Positions 43,908 through 53,475 of a DNA stretch of 64,000 bases are shown piece by piece. The DNA comes from Lachnospiraceae bacterium. GTDB lineage: Bacteria; Bacillota; Clostridia; Lachnospirales; Lachnospiraceae. The first letter of the stretch is position 1, and the number at the start of each line of letters is the position of its first letter. The position numbers were made by a program, and so were the translations under genes. Location: contig CABIXN010000004.1 in the NCBI GenBank assembly GCA_902362715.1, positions 25,337-89,336 on the forward strand. The letters are read 5' to 3'. The notes under the pieces are model-generated. The model searched no databases. It worked only from the letters and a program-made list of their open reading frames with translations, and was not told the DNA's origin.

Positions 43908-44813
43908 TTATCCCGCCAGATATTCCCGTATCTTTTCCAGCTGCCCAACCGTATCATTATATCCCTGATGGTACAAAGCCCCCAGCTTCTCCATATCCCT
44001 TTCAAGCCTCGAAACCGTTACAGGACTGGAAGGTGAAATAACATAGATTCTTCCTTCTGCCCGAAGCTTCTGAATGCGTTCACACAATTCATTGTATCTG
44101 GAGGCTGAAGAAAACAGGGCCTTCAGTAATTCAGGATATTTCCGGTACAACAGTTTTTTTAATTTGTCAAAACTTCCTGTTTTTACATTTTTTCGATATA
44201 AATCATCTCTTGTCTTCACAACAATAATTTTCTCATACCCTTCTCCAATAGCAAAGTCCAAAGGAATTGCCACCGAGCAGCCTCCGTCCAGACAGGGGAT
44301 CCCGTCTGCCTCTACCATTTTAGATATTACGGGCATACTGGCAGACGCCTGAATCGCTGCAAAAATATCCCCACACTTTCCATTTTCAAAGTAGACGGGT
44401 TTTCCTGTCCGACAGTCCGTTGCAACTGCTATAAATCTTCTCCCGGGATCCATAAACTTTTCTTTATTCAGTGGTTCCCCATTTCTCTCATCGTCAAATA
44501 CAATATCAAATCCAAATAGCCCGTGATTTCGTCGAAACGCCGGAAGGCCCACATAATCCGGATCATGACGATGTCCCAGATTAAATCTGCTTGCCCGTCC
44601 TATCTGACCGGATATGTAATTATATCCATTTAAGGCCCCTGCCGATACCCCTGCCACGCACTCAAGCTGAATCCCATGAACCATAAGTGCATCCAGCACG
44701 CCACCGGTATAAAGCCCTCGAAAAGCTCCGCCCTCCAGCACCAGGCATCCTTTTATAATATCACCCTCTGCCTGCCCAAACGGCAGTTCGTCAATCCCGG
44801 AATATTTTTTCAT
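43908..44813 (-). CDS. Patatin-like phospholipase (RssA/YjjU-like)
   Basis: 301 residues. V-L-E-G-G-A-F-R-G-L-Y-T-G-G-V holds the glycine-rich oxyanion segment, G-V-S-A-G-A-L near residue 58 the GxSxG serine nucleophile, and C-L-D-G-G-C-S-V the DGG aspartate of the Ser-Asp dyad. Probable cytoplasmic lipid acyl hydrolase. Monocistronic, convergent with the regulator gene side and divergent from the lipoprotein gene. Confidence 0.92.
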   Translation of the reverse strand: MKKYSGIDELPFGQAEGDIIKGCLVLEGGAFRGLYTGGVLDALMVHGIQLECVAGVSAGALNGYNYISGQIGRASRFNLGHRHDPDYVGLPAFRRNHGLFGFDIVFDDERNGEPLNKEKFMDPGRRFIAVATDCRTGKPVYFENGKCGDIFAAIQASASMPVISKMVEADGIPCLDGGCSVAIPLDFAIGEGYEKIIVVKTRDDLYRKNVKTGSFDKLKKLLYRKYPELLKALFSSASRYNELCERIQKLRAEGRIYVISPSSPVTVSRLERDMEKLGALYHQGYNDTVGQLEKIREYLAG

Positions 44814-44970
44814 AGATTCTTCCTTTCCAAATCCTCACTGACCTTTTCCGTTATTATAGTAGAAATAATGTTCTGTTTTCAATACCTTCTATAATTATTT
44901 AAATACAATATCCAAATAATAGCATCCTTATTTTTGTAACTTTTGATGGATTTTATTATATGCTCTATGG

Positions 44971-44976
44971 TATAAT
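44971..44976 (+). promoter_or_regulatory. -10 box upstream of the lipoprotein gene
   Basis: TATAAT, 35 bp before the lipoprotein ATG. The -35 region is AT-rich and not clear. Confidence 0.4.
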
Positions 44977-45011
44977 ATATAAATCTTATACATAATATGG
45001 AGGAAATTAAG

Positions 45012-45473
45012 ATGAAAAAGATTTTAGCAATTGTACTGGTATCTGCTATGGCCCTTTCTTTGGCGGCCTGCGGCAGCAGCAAGGATGACACAAAGACACC
45101 TGCCGGCCAGGAAACTCAGCAGACTCAGCAGGATGACAAAAAGGATACTCCTACTGAGGAAAAGAAAGAAGATACTGGCGTTGATGTTGCCAATTACTCT
45201 TCCTGGAAAAAGGCAGACTGGGACAAAGCAAGCGATGATCAGAAATTTGAAGTTTCTGAAAAAGTTGTAATTGAAATTGGTGAAGAAATGATGGAAGGTT
45301 ATGCGGAAATTTACGAAAAAGCCAAAGATTCTTCTGAAAAGGAAAAACTGGAAGCAGAAATCAAAAACATGCAGTCTACAATTGACACCTTCTTTGACAC
45401 AGATGCAAATGCAACACTTGGCGAACTGGTTGAAGCAAGCAAAACACTTATGGACAGCAGCACTACAAAGTAA
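45012..45473 (+). CDS. Small secreted lipoprotein, acidic
   Basis: 153 residues from the ATG at 45012 (ATGGAGG site eight bases before; an upstream ATG at 44997 is part of that site). Signal peptide M-K-K-I-L-A-I-V-L-V-S-A-M-A-L-S with lipobox L-A-A-C at residues 18-21. A low-complexity linker rich in D, K, T, Q and E (about 23-60) is followed by a predicted helical domain with many E/K pairs. Membrane-anchored outside the cell; function unknown. Confidence 0.85.
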   Translation: MKKILAIVLVSAMALSLAACGSSKDDTKTPAGQETQQTQQDDKKDTPTEEKKEDTGVDVANYSSWKKADWDKASDDQKFEVSEKVVIEIGEEMMEGYAEIYEKAKDSSEKEKLEAEIKNMQSTIDTFFDTDANATLGELVEASKTLMDSSTTK

Positions 45474-45505
45474 TTTAGGCTATTCAAACTAAATAAAAGA
45501 ATTTT

Positions 45506-45541
45506 TAAAGGGTGAAATCAATTGTGATTTCACCCTTTTTA
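45506..45541. terminator. Bidirectional terminator between the lipoprotein gene and secA
   Basis: AAGGGTGAAATCA (45508-45520) pairs perfectly with TGATTTCACCCTT (45525-45537) across ATTG, with A- and T-runs on the two sides. Serves both convergent genes. Confidence 0.92.
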
Positions 45542-45547
45542 TCTTAC

Positions 45548-48115
45548 TTATTTGCGCCCGCAGCACTGTTTATATTTTTTTCCGCTTCCACAGGGACACG
45601 GATCATTTGGATAAACTTTTTCTTCTGAGCGCTTTTTCGGTGCTTTCTGAAGACTTTCATCCTTGTTTGTACCGGTTACTTTTGCCACTTCTTCACGTTC
45701 TACCTTCTGTTCTACTCTTACATGGAACAGCATTCGCACTGTTTCTTCCTGAATATTGGCAATCATACTGTCGAACATATCATATCCGGCCATCTTATAT
45801 TCCACCAGTGGATCTCTTTGTGCATATGCCTGCAGTCCAATACCCTCACGCAGAATTTCCATATCATCAATATGATCCATCCATTTGCGGTCAATGGCTT
45901 TCAAAAGAATTACACGCTCTAACTCACGAATCATCTCCGGCTCCTGGAATTCAGCCTCTTTCGCTTCATACAGCTTCACTGCCTGTTCCTTCAGCCGGTG
46001 TTTTAATTCATTCTTAGAAACGCCTTCTACATCTTCACCGGTAAGCGGCTGCATTGGAACTACCGGTATCAGCAGCTCATTCAATTCCTGAAGATCCCAT
46101 ACATTTTCACTGCTCTGGTCTTCTCCCAGACAGCTGTCCACCGTATTTTCCACCTGGTCTGTAATCATTTTATAGATAACATCCCGCATACTCTCTCCAT
46201 CCAGAACCCGGCGTCTCTCCGTATAGATAATCTCTCTTTGGTCATTCATAACCTGGTCGTATTCCAGCAGATTTTTACGGATACCGAAGTTATTTCCTTC
46301 GATCTTCTTCTGGGCTTTTTCAATAGAGCTGGAAAGCATTTTGTGCTCAATCTGCTCTCCTTCCGGAACCCCCAGCGCATTAAACATAGTAATCAGCTTT
46401 TCGGAACCAAACAGACGCATCAGATCATCTTCCAGTGAAATATAGAAGCGGGACTCACCGGGATCTCCCTGTCGTCCGGAACGTCCCCGCAGCTGATTAT
46501 CAATACGTCTTGACTCATGACGTTCTGTACCAACAATTTTCAGTCCGCCTGCCGCTCTGGCCTCTTCATCCAGCTTAATATCCGTACCACGGCCGGCCAT
46601 ATTGGTAGCTATAGTAACGGCTCCGTGCTGGCCCGCCTCAGCTACAATCTGGGCCTCCAGCTCATGAAATTTGGCATTTAAGACATTATGCTTGATGCCT
46701 TCTTTGCTTAACATCTTGCTAATCAGTTCAGATGTTTCAATTGTAATAGTACCAACCAATACCGGCTGTCCTGCGGCATGAGTCTTTACAATCTCATCCA
46801 CTACTGCCTTAAATTTTTCAGCTTTTGTTTTATAAACCGCATCCTCCCTGTCTATCCGGGCAATAGGTTTATTGGTAGGAATTTCAATAACATCCATGCC
46901 ATAGATATCACGGAACTCTTTTTCCTCAGTCAAAGCAGTACCGGTCATACCCGATTTCTTTTCATATTTATTAAAGAAATTCTGGAAAGTAATAGTTGCC
47001 AGAGTTTTACTTTCACGTTTTACTTTTACATGCTCTTTCGCCTCTATCGCCTGATGGAGACCATCAGAATAACGGCGCCCCGGCATAATACGGCCGGTAA
47101 ATTCATCTACAATCAGAATCTGGTCATCCTGAACCACATAGTCCTGATCACGAAACATCAGATTATGCGCCCGCAGTGCTAGTATAATATTATGCTGAAT
47201 CTCTAAATTTTCCGCATCCGCCAGATTCGAAATCTTAAAAAAGCGTTCTACTTTCTTTACACCGTCCAGGGTAAGATTAATTACCTTATCCTTTTCGTTA
47301 ACGATAAAGTCTCCGCTCTCTTCAATTTCAATACCCATAATGGCATCCATTTTGGAAAACTCGCCGCTGGCCTCACCTCGTTTCATCTGACGTGCAAGAA
47401 TATCGCAGGCCTCATACAATCTGGTGGACTTTCCGCTTTGTCCGGAAATAATCAGCGGTGTACGTGCTTCATCAATAAGGACAGAGTCCACCTCATCAAT
47501 AATTGCGTAATACAAATCACGCTGCACCAGCTGTTCTTTGTAAATCACCATATTATCACGCAGATAATCAAACCCAAGCTCATTGTTTGTAATATATGTG
47601 ATATCACATCCGTAAGCTTCACGGCGCTGATTGTTATCCATATCATTTAACACAACACCTACTGTCAGTCCCAGAAACTCATGAACTTTTCCCATCCATT
47701 CAGAGTCTCGTTTTGCCAGGTAGTCATTGACTGTAACAACATGTACGCCTTTTCCCTCCAAAGCGTTCAAATAAGCCGGCAGTGTAGAAACAAGTGTCTT
47801 ACCTTCACCGGTCTTCATTTCTGAGATACGTCCCTGATGAAGTACAATACCACCGATTAACTGTACCGGATAATGCTCCATTCCAAGTACTCTTCTAGCA
47901 GCTTCGCGAACCGTTGCAAATGCTTCCGGCAGAAGCTGGTCTAGTGTCTCTCCATTAGCCAGCCGCTCTTTATATTCTTTTGTTTTGTCCCGGAGCTGCT
48001 CATCTGACAGAGCCTGCATGTCCGGACGTAGTTTTTCTATTTTGTCTACAATCGGATATACCATTTTCAGTTCCCGGGAACTGTGAGTCCCAAATAACTT
48101 TTCTAATACACTCAT
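45548..48115 (-). CDS. secA: Preprotein translocase ATPase SecA
   Basis: 855 residues, full length. Walker A M-K-T-G-E-G-K-T near residue 102, DEVD (I-I-D-E-V-D-S) near residue 208, the [10 protein letters not shown] segment of the second motor domain near 500, [15 protein letters not shown], and a zinc-binding SEC-C tail ([15 protein letters not shown]). The tail binds SecB or ribosomes elsewhere. Drives export through SecYEG. AGGAG ribosome site. Confidence 0.98.
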   Translation of the reverse strand: MSVLEKLFGTHSSRELKMVYPIVDKIEKLRPDMQALSDEQLRDKTKEYKERLANGETLDQLLPEAFATVREAARRVLGMEHYPVQLIGGIVLHQGRISEMKTGEGKTLVSTLPAYLNALEGKGVHVVTVNDYLAKRDSEWMGKVHEFLGLTVGVVLNDMDNNQRREAYGCDITYITNNELGFDYLRDNMVIYKEQLVQRDLYYAIIDEVDSVLIDEARTPLIISGQSGKSTRLYEACDILARQMKRGEASGEFSKMDAIMGIEIEESGDFIVNEKDKVINLTLDGVKKVERFFKISNLADAENLEIQHNIILALRAHNLMFRDQDYVVQDDQILIVDEFTGRIMPGRRYSDGLHQAIEAKEHVKVKRESKTLATITFQNFFNKYEKKSGMTGTALTEEKEFRDIYGMDVIEIPTNKPIARIDREDAVYKTKAEKFKAVVDEIVKTHAAGQPVLVGTITIETSELISKMLSKEGIKHNVLNAKFHELEAQIVAEAGQHGAVTIATNMAGRGTDIKLDEEARAAGGLKIVGTERHESRRIDNQLRGRSGRQGDPGESRFYISLEDDLMRLFGSEKLITMFNALGVPEGEQIEHKMLSSSIEKAQKKIEGNNFGIRKNLLEYDQVMNDQREIIYTERRRVLDGESMRDVIYKMITDQVENTVDSCLGEDQSSENVWDLQELNELLIPVVPMQPLTGEDVEGVSKNELKHRLKEQAVKLYEAKEAEFQEPEMIRELERVILLKAIDRKWMDHIDDMEILREGIGLQAYAQRDPLVEYKMAGYDMFDSMIANIQEETVRMLFHVRVEQKVEREEVAKVTGTNKDESLQKAPKKRSEEKVYPNDPCPCGSGKKYKQCCGRK

Positions 48116-48321
48116 ATAAATCTCCTAATAATCTCCAAAAATACAAAGTCTGAAACTTTGCGGAATTAATAATCATTCTACCACTGAATTTCTTATTAAA
48201 CAACCAAAAGCCATGAACGAATTGTTAACTTTTTATAAACGTGAAAAATACTCTGCACAAAATTTCAATTTGTGATAAACTCTATTGGAATTGAGGAATA
48301 AACTAATAAAGGAGGATATTT

Positions 48322-48579
48322 ATGAGCTATTTATATAAAACCCGCGGAACCTGTTCTACCATGATTGAGGTAGAATTAGATGGCGAAATTGTAAAGAATG
48401 TTAAATTTACAGGAGGATGCAACGGCAATCTGCAGGCAATTCCAAAGCTGGTGCAGGGCTTAAGTGTATCACAGATAGAAGAAAAGCTGTCTGGCATTTC
48501 ATGTTCCGGACGCCCCACCTCCTGCGGAGATCAGCTTGCCAAAGCATGCCGCGCAGCCTATGAAGCCGCGTTATCTTAA
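48322..48579 (+). CDS. TSCPD-domain protein (TIGR03905 type)
   Basis: 85 residues. G-T-C-S-T near residue 10, F-T-G-G-C-N-G-N-L near residue 30, I-S-C-S-G-R-P-T-S-C-G-D-Q-L near residue 59: the TSCPD motif with conserved cysteines, as in the C-terminal extension of B12-dependent ribonucleotide reductases. As a stand-alone protein its function is unknown. AAAGGAGG ribosome site; divergent from secA. Confidence 0.9.
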   Translation: MSYLYKTRGTCSTMIEVELDGEIVKNVKFTGGCNGNLQAIPKLVQGLSVSQIEEKLSGISCSGRPTSCGDQLAKACRAAYEAALS

Positions 48580-48621
48580 GGAAAAAGAACACAGGCCATT
48601 TCCGGTCTGTGTTCTTTTTAT
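48580..48621. terminator. Bidirectional terminator after the TSCPD gene
   Basis: AAAAAGAACACAG (48582-48594) pairs with CTGTGTTCTTTTT (48607-48619), extended by GCC/GGT, with A-/T-runs on both sides. Shared with the convergent URO-D-like gene. Confidence 0.92.
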
Positions 48622-48650
48622 ATAGAGGTTACTATTCAAGTCTCGTCTGT

Positions 48651-49907
48651 TTAATATTTCATATAATTCCTGGCCGTGTCAAAAAACGCCTGAAGATTTT
48701 CCGGTTTCGCATTGTCAATATTTACATCAAAGTCCAGAATATAACCGCCGCCCGGAGCATAAATATCAATGGCCTCTTTAACCGCTTTTACTACATCATC
48801 AGGAGATGCATATTCAAGCATCGTTCCTTCCAGCCCGCCCCGCAGACAATATTTTCCCCCGAAACGCTCTTTGATTTTCTTCATATCATTTGTTCCCGTA
48901 AAGGTCATCATACATTTATGAGCAGGCACATCCCGTTCTATAATATCCAGTTTGGACATATAGCTGTCCTCTACATAGATCCATGGAGTTACGTTATATT
49001 CAATGCAGGCATCAATACAATCCTTTAATCCCGGCCAGTAGAATGTTTCAAAGTTTTCCCGGCTCATAAAGCTGTCAAAACCGTTATGAAGCATAAACCC
49101 TATCACACGCATAGGTCTGGACTTCATCATATTCTTAAGTCCCCGCACCTGAACCTTTGAAGCTGCATTTACCGCGGCAAGGAGCTCATCGGGGCATTCA
49201 TAAATATCCATAGATACATTCAAAAAACCTCTGAGCGTATCATTAAAGATATCAAAAGGAGCAGATGTCATATAGTCTGAACCGCTGGGAATCCCCATTC
49301 CCGCAAGGGTGTTAAAATAGTCTCCCACGGCGCCTACCTGCTCAGACAATTTACCTGCACAGTCAATAATGGCGTTAAATGATTCTTTTACTTCCGGATT
49401 AACCGCCGGCAGCGTTGCATACATCCCGCCATGCCACACTGCATTAGAAAAGTCCAGCATTCCCAGACCTTTGTATTTCCCGTAATGTCTGGGCAGAATC
49501 TTTTTCATTAAAAAACCGGTAGGATCTTCCGCGTATTCAAGGTACTCCTCCTGGGCCATGTATTCCTTGTCCGGAATCTGGAATCCGATATTATCATCAT
49601 CAAAATGTTTTCCCGGCCAGCGAACAAACTGGCAGTCCAGCGCTTCCATGGCAGGGCCGCAGAATATAGATTTCGGACCATAAGCAAAATCCGGCTGATA
49701 CTCTTTGTGATATCTCAAAAAAGACGGCAGTGCATTCCGCCAGTCCGCAATCGTATCTTTAATAGTTGTTTCTCCATATAAAGTAATGGGAAGATATGTA
49801 ATATACGGAGCTGCCATAACATGATCCACCCGCTGGCAGGTAATACTGTCTTCAAATAATTTCAGACGGCGGCTGTAATCAGGATGCAATGCTTCATTTG
49901 TTCCCAT
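48651..49907 (-). CDS. Uroporphyrinogen decarboxylase-like (URO-D family) protein
   Basis: About 418 residues from the ATG at 49907 (GAGGAGG eight bases before). The C-terminal half has the TIM-barrel features of URO-D/MtaA/CmuA proteins, for example F-E-T-F-Y-W-P-G-L-K-D-C-I-D and a glycine-rich end G-G-Y-I-L-D-F-D. The heme-type N-terminal arginine motifs are absent, so it is probably a methyltransferase or lyase-like enzyme rather than HemE. No corrinoid protein is adjacent. Single gene; substrate unknown. Confidence 0.8.
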   Translation of the reverse strand: MGTNEALHPDYSRRLKLFEDSITCQRVDHVMAAPYITYLPITLYGETTIKDTIADWRNALPSFLRYHKEYQPDFAYGPKSIFCGPAMEALDCQFVRWPGKHFDDDNIGFQIPDKEYMAQEEYLEYAEDPTGFLMKKILPRHYGKYKGLGMLDFSNAVWHGGMYATLPAVNPEVKESFNAIIDCAGKLSEQVGAVGDYFNTLAGMGIPSGSDYMTSAPFDIFNDTLRGFLNVSMDIYECPDELLAAVNAASKVQVRGLKNMMKSRPMRVIGFMLHNGFDSFMSRENFETFYWPGLKDCIDACIEYNVTPWIYVEDSYMSKLDIIERDVPAHKCMMTFTGTNDMKKIKERFGGKYCLRGGLEGTMLEYASPDDVVKAVKEAIDIYAPGGGYILDFDVNIDNAKPENLQAFFDTARNYMKY

Positions 49908-50020
49908 AATCAATTCCTCCTCATGTCAGAATATTCCCCAAAATCATTTCTCAATAATTATATCACCGCACAAATAATCTGACAAATTCGGATTCGGACT
50001 GTCTGTTATTCCAAAACCGC

Positions 50021-51430
50021 TCAGGAAAGTACATTTGATTTTAAAAAGCTGCACAAATCATCCCCCATCCGGGCGTATCCCTCATCATTAGGATGCAGTC
50101 CGTCATAGAGAAGCGTATCCGCATTATCACCGGTTATCACACCGGCTGTCCGCTGCACATATACCCTGGTATTTGTATGCCTCTTAGCTGCGTCGATCAT
50201 AGCCTTCTCATAATCTGCTGCACTGCTTCCCACACGATTTTCTTTCTGACTCACCCCTTTTTCATAACTTTTACCTACCCGCAGGCGATAAGAGGGTGTC
50301 TCTAGCACAATCACTGCCGAAGGATTCTGCCTGCGGACCCCATCCAGAAAATCATTCATATACCCGCAAAACGTTCCGTCATCGGCAGTATCATCTGCTG
50401 TTCCAAGAGGCGCGCTAAAGGTATAGTCATTGCTGCCTATGCCGATGCATATCACATCATATCCCTGATAAGAAACTTCTCCATTTATAAGCCGTTCATA
50501 TAAATTCGGAAGTCCGCTGGCAGTATTGGGGCCCACTGCTGAGCAGGTCACCGCCTGATTGGAAACCTGGCAGCCTAAAAGCAGCTGTACCCGCTGAGAC
50601 GGCGGGCAGACACTTCTAGAATACTTTCCTTTGCCAAGGGTGATACTGTCACCTTCAAATAGTATTTTTAAATGTTCAAAGGTCCCGTCAGGCGCAGTCA
50701 CTCCATTTTCCTCTGTCCGGCTGTACATCTTTTTCCCATTTTGATTCATTACAGCCCGAATACCCAATGTATATTTTCTGCCGGTATCTGTCTCTAATTC
50801 ATAATTATTATTCTCGGAAACAGCAATTCTCTTCCATCCGCCGGAATCCTTCTGCAGGATTTCATACCAGTCTGCACCGGAAATCTTCTTCCACTGAACC
50901 TGAAGCCTGGTTTTTTCTGAATTATACTGCAAATTAGTAATCACAGGGACATCAAGGGGGACCGTATAAGCGTTGGTTTCTGTAACTGGTCCCAGATACA
51001 TAACTCCATCTACCCGCCGGAAACACCTGATTCTGTATCTATATGTCTCCCCCGCCGAAACATTTCTGTCACTGTAGGCACACTCCTCTAAAGCATTGCG
51101 AACAGCAATTCTTTTATAAGCACCATCTCCACTCTTACGTTCTATGAAATAACCGTCACATGCTTCACTGGCGTTCCATCGTATATTAATATATTCTCCG
51201 GTTACACCACTGTTTTCCATAACGGGAGCCTCCAATTTCAGAGCATATCCTCCGTCTGATTCTACGGAAACTGATTTTAGAACCGGCGCCTTTAATACTT
51301 CTTGTTTATCTGTGATAATGGAATGCTGTGTATCCGCCAGAATTGTTGTATTTGACACAGAACCGCCAGCTGAAAAGAACATAATACCGGCCAGTCCCAG
51401 TAATACCGGTACTCTGATACTGCTTCTCAT
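50021..51430 (-). CDS. Secreted SGNH/GDSL hydrolase with fibronectin-III-like domains
   Basis: 469 residues. Signal peptide or N-anchor at residues 6-24. Residues ~48-240 look like two fibronectin-III-type domains (repeated W...Y-x-I/Y-x-x-K..., Y-R-Y-R-I-R, Y-x-L-G-I-R-A). From ~250 the SGNH hydrolase: block I F-E-G-D-S-I-T-L-G, block III G-I-G-S-N-D-Y, block V D-G-L-H-P-N-D-E-G-Y with catalytic Asp and His. Probably deacylates or deacetylates a surface or dietary glycan outside the cell. AGGAG site; single gene. Confidence 0.88.
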   Translation of the reverse strand: MRSSIRVPVLLGLAGIMFFSAGGSVSNTTILADTQHSIITDKQEVLKAPVLKSVSVESDGGYALKLEAPVMENSGVTGEYINIRWNASEACDGYFIERKSGDGAYKRIAVRNALEECAYSDRNVSAGETYRYRIRCFRRVDGVMYLGPVTETNAYTVPLDVPVITNLQYNSEKTRLQVQWKKISGADWYEILQKDSGGWKRIAVSENNNYELETDTGRKYTLGIRAVMNQNGKKMYSRTEENGVTAPDGTFEHLKILFEGDSITLGKGKYSRSVCPPSQRVQLLLGCQVSNQAVTCSAVGPNTASGLPNLYERLINGEVSYQGYDVICIGIGSNDYTFSAPLGTADDTADDGTFCGYMNDFLDGVRRQNPSAVIVLETPSYRLRVGKSYEKGVSQKENRVGSSAADYEKAMIDAAKRHTNTRVYVQRTAGVITGDNADTLLYDGLHPNDEGYARMGDDLCSFLKSNVLS

Positions 51431-51604
51431 AACACTCCTCTCCTCTCAACGTCCAATTTTTTCAACTTTTTCATTATAACAGATCTTCCGGTCAATCTCT
51501 TTGATGTTTTCTTAATTTTTTATTTTAATTATCTGTTAATTTTATATATTTTTTGTATTTTTTCTGCTTATATATATTTTTTTAAATTATTTTCTGTTTA
51601 GGTA

Positions 51605-51633
51605 TTGACTTTTTGTTTTTTTGATTGTACAAT
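51605..51633 (+). promoter_or_regulatory. Sigma-A promoter of the repeat-bearing transcript
   Basis: TTGACT, exactly 17 bases, TACAAT; start point near 51640, about 30 bp before the first repeat. It is in a very T-rich stretch. Confidence 0.65.
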
Positions 51634-51639
51634 TACAAC

Positions 51640-52355
51640 ATCAAAAGAATTTAATAAAACAAATCTTACAAAGGAGGTACAGTCCAATCTACATTTAATT
51701 TTTTTACAGGATTTTAGGAAAGGCAGGTACAGTCCAATTTTCACTTAAATCGTTTTATTAAAATCAAAATCTAAAAAAGGAGGTACGGTCCAATCTGCAT
51801 TTAAAGAAAACACGGAATTTTATGAAAGGAAGGTACGGTCCGATTTTCACTTAAATAATATTTAAAATTGAAGATACGAATCAGGAGGTACAGTCCAATT
51901 TACATTTAATTTTAACAAACAAAAGATTGGTTACACGCATACAGAGTAACTCAAAATTTTATTTCGGAATATTTGTACTGTTAAGAATTTTTATTATTCT
52001 ATAAGTAGTCCAAAAGAAAATAATCTGCTGCAAAGGGATTATTAGATGTTTTAAAAAATAAAAGAATAAATTGGTGAAGCAATTATATCTTAATAGTTTT
52101 AGAATGTATAGTAGAGGAATAAGCAGAATTATATTATTGGTTTAAATGTGGAAAAATAGATTTCATCCAGTTTCAATGTTCAACTAAAATAAGTTATTAA
52201 TATTACAGAGGAAAACAGTATCAGTTCCAATCGCAGAAATGTTTGTAAAATCAAAAGGACAACTGAATAGAGTCTTTGAAAGGAGAACTAGCCCATTGGA
52301 TAGTATAGTTTAAAAGACTACATCGAATCTAAATTTTCATCGGTGTGGTCTTTTT
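51640..52355 (+). ncRNA. Putative ~715-nt noncoding RNA beginning with five Shine-Dalgarno-like repeats
   Basis: Bounded by a TTGACT-N17-TACAAT promoter and a 13-bp terminator hairpin. No frame over ~30 codons with a start behind a ribosome site was found on the plus strand. The first 270 nt hold five copies of a ~27-nt repeat; the remainder is AT-rich with scattered GGA motifs (AGAGGAA, AAAGGACAAC, AAAGGAGAAC). It resembles protein-titrating RNAs of the CsrB type in general plan only. Not assigned to a known family. Confidence 0.45.
51671..51907 (+). repeat. Five interspersed ~27-bp repeats in an A-B-A-B-A pattern
   Basis: Core GG(T)AC(A/G)GTCC(A/G)AT ending TTAA, each led by a Shine-Dalgarno-like AGGAGG, GGCAGG or GGAAGG. 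The GGTAC ends fall at 51680, 51730, 51786, 51836 and 51891, i.e. spacings 50, 56, 50 and 55. A-type copies (1, 3, 5) read ...ATY-T(A/G)C-ATTTAA, B-type copies (2, 4) read ...ATTTTCACTTAA. The variable base after TAC is A, A, G, G, A. So the unit is a ~106-bp A+B pair, 2.5 times repeated. Confidence 0.85.
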
Positions 52356-52357
52356 CC
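52311..52357 (+). terminator. Terminator of the repeat-bearing transcript
   Basis: AAAGACTACATCG (52313-52325) pairs with CGGTGTGGTCTTT (52341-52353) using two G-U pairs; TTTTT follows. Confidence 0.75.
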
Positions 52358-52505
52358 TGCTGTTTTTTGTTTTTTACCTGCTATTTCTAATATTTTTATA
52401 AAGTTGTAAAATGACATTGACAGCCTACTTTACTTGGCGCAATATAGTATTGAATACTACATCATGTTGATGTTATTTCTATATTAAAAATAAGAGGTAT
52501 ACACT

Positions 52506-53363
52506 ATGAGACAAATAATTATAACAACAGAAAGTGGATCCGACCTGCCTGAACATTTAGTAAAAAAATATAATATCCGAGTTATTCCCATGCATATTAT
52601 TATGGACAATCAGTCTTATGAGGACGGCAGTATACCAGTAGACACTGTATATGACTACTATAAAAAAACCAAGAAGATCCCCTCTACCTCTGCCGTTAAT
52701 GTCGGTGAATACCAGGACTTTTTTGAAAAGCTGCGCAAAGAAATACCGGACTGTGTCATTATACATATGTCTTATTCCTCCAAAGCCTCCAGCACTTATC
52801 AAAATGCCGAAATTGCAATCAGAAAATTCCAGGATATTTTTTTAATTGATACAGAGAATGTTTCCGGAGGATGTACTGCTCATATCGCAAAAGCATATGA
52901 ACTGGTCCAGGAACACGCAGATACCAATGATTATGCAGACCTTGCCAAAACAATTCAAAACTGGTCCAAAAAGGTTTTTTGTTCGTTTATTCCGGGAAAC
53001 CTGGAATATTTAAAAGCAGGAGGCAGAGTTTCAAATGCCCAGTATCTTGGAGCTACTCTCCTTAACCTGAAACCATTAATAGAAATTGCTGACGGAAGTC
53101 TCCTTGCACAGAAAAAATACCGGGGCTCCATTGAAAAACTTGTAGATAAATACATGGCAGATTATCTGGAAAAACATCCGGTTTCCAGAAAGTGTCTCTA
53201 TCTTATGTATTCAAAAGGTCTTTCACAAACTTCCCTGGATCTGATGAAAAAACTGGCCTTCCAACACGGTTTTCAGTCTGTTGAATATGTTATGACCGGA
53301 TGTGTAATCAGCTGCCACAGCGGACCTGGAGCCATTGGACTGGCAGGATGTCTGGAACATTAA
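52506..53363 (+). CDS. DegV-family fatty-acid-binding protein
   Basis: 285 residues. T-T-E-S-G-S-D-L-P near residue 6, I-P-S-T-S-A-V-N-V-G near residue 58 and L-K-A-G-G-R-V-S near residue 175 are DegV hallmarks, the first two contacting the fatty acid carboxylate. Such proteins (FakB) present fatty acids to FakA kinase for phospholipid synthesis; FakA is not nearby. The start follows AAGAGGT. Confidence 0.92.
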   Translation: MRQIIITTESGSDLPEHLVKKYNIRVIPMHIIMDNQSYEDGSIPVDTVYDYYKKTKKIPSTSAVNVGEYQDFFEKLRKEIPDCVIIHMSYSSKASSTYQNAEIAIRKFQDIFLIDTENVSGGCTAHIAKAYELVQEHADTNDYADLAKTIQNWSKKVFCSFIPGNLEYLKAGGRVSNAQYLGATLLNLKPLIEIADGSLLAQKKYRGSIEKLVDKYMADYLEKHPVSRKCLYLMYSKGLSQTSLDLMKKLAFQHGFQSVEYVMTGCVISCHSGPGAIGLAGCLEH

Positions 53364-53371
53364 TATTTTTG

Positions 53372-53420
53372 TAAAAAGGTGATGAGGATCCTCTAAATGG
53401 GATCTTCACCACCTTTTATT
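53372..53420 (+). terminator. Terminator of the DegV gene
   Basis: AAAAGGTG and CACCTTTT pair, with further TGA/TCA and GATCC/GGATC pairing inside and one or two bulges; TTTTATTTT follows. Confidence 0.8.
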
Positions 53421-53475
53421 TTGCCCCTGTTTTATTTTTCTCAAGCTTTGACCAAACAGTTCTTTTCCGGTATGT

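Noticed and set aside
51671..51907. CRISPR-like array
   Set aside because: Repeats are imperfect, spacings alternate 50/55 bp, the intervening sequence is AT-rich and itself partly repeated, and no cas genes are present.
51671..51907. Five micro-ORFs behind the Shine-Dalgarno-like repeats
   Set aside because: No ATG, GTG or TTG at 5-10 bases after any AGGAGG; only ATC/ATT codons, which start translation poorly.
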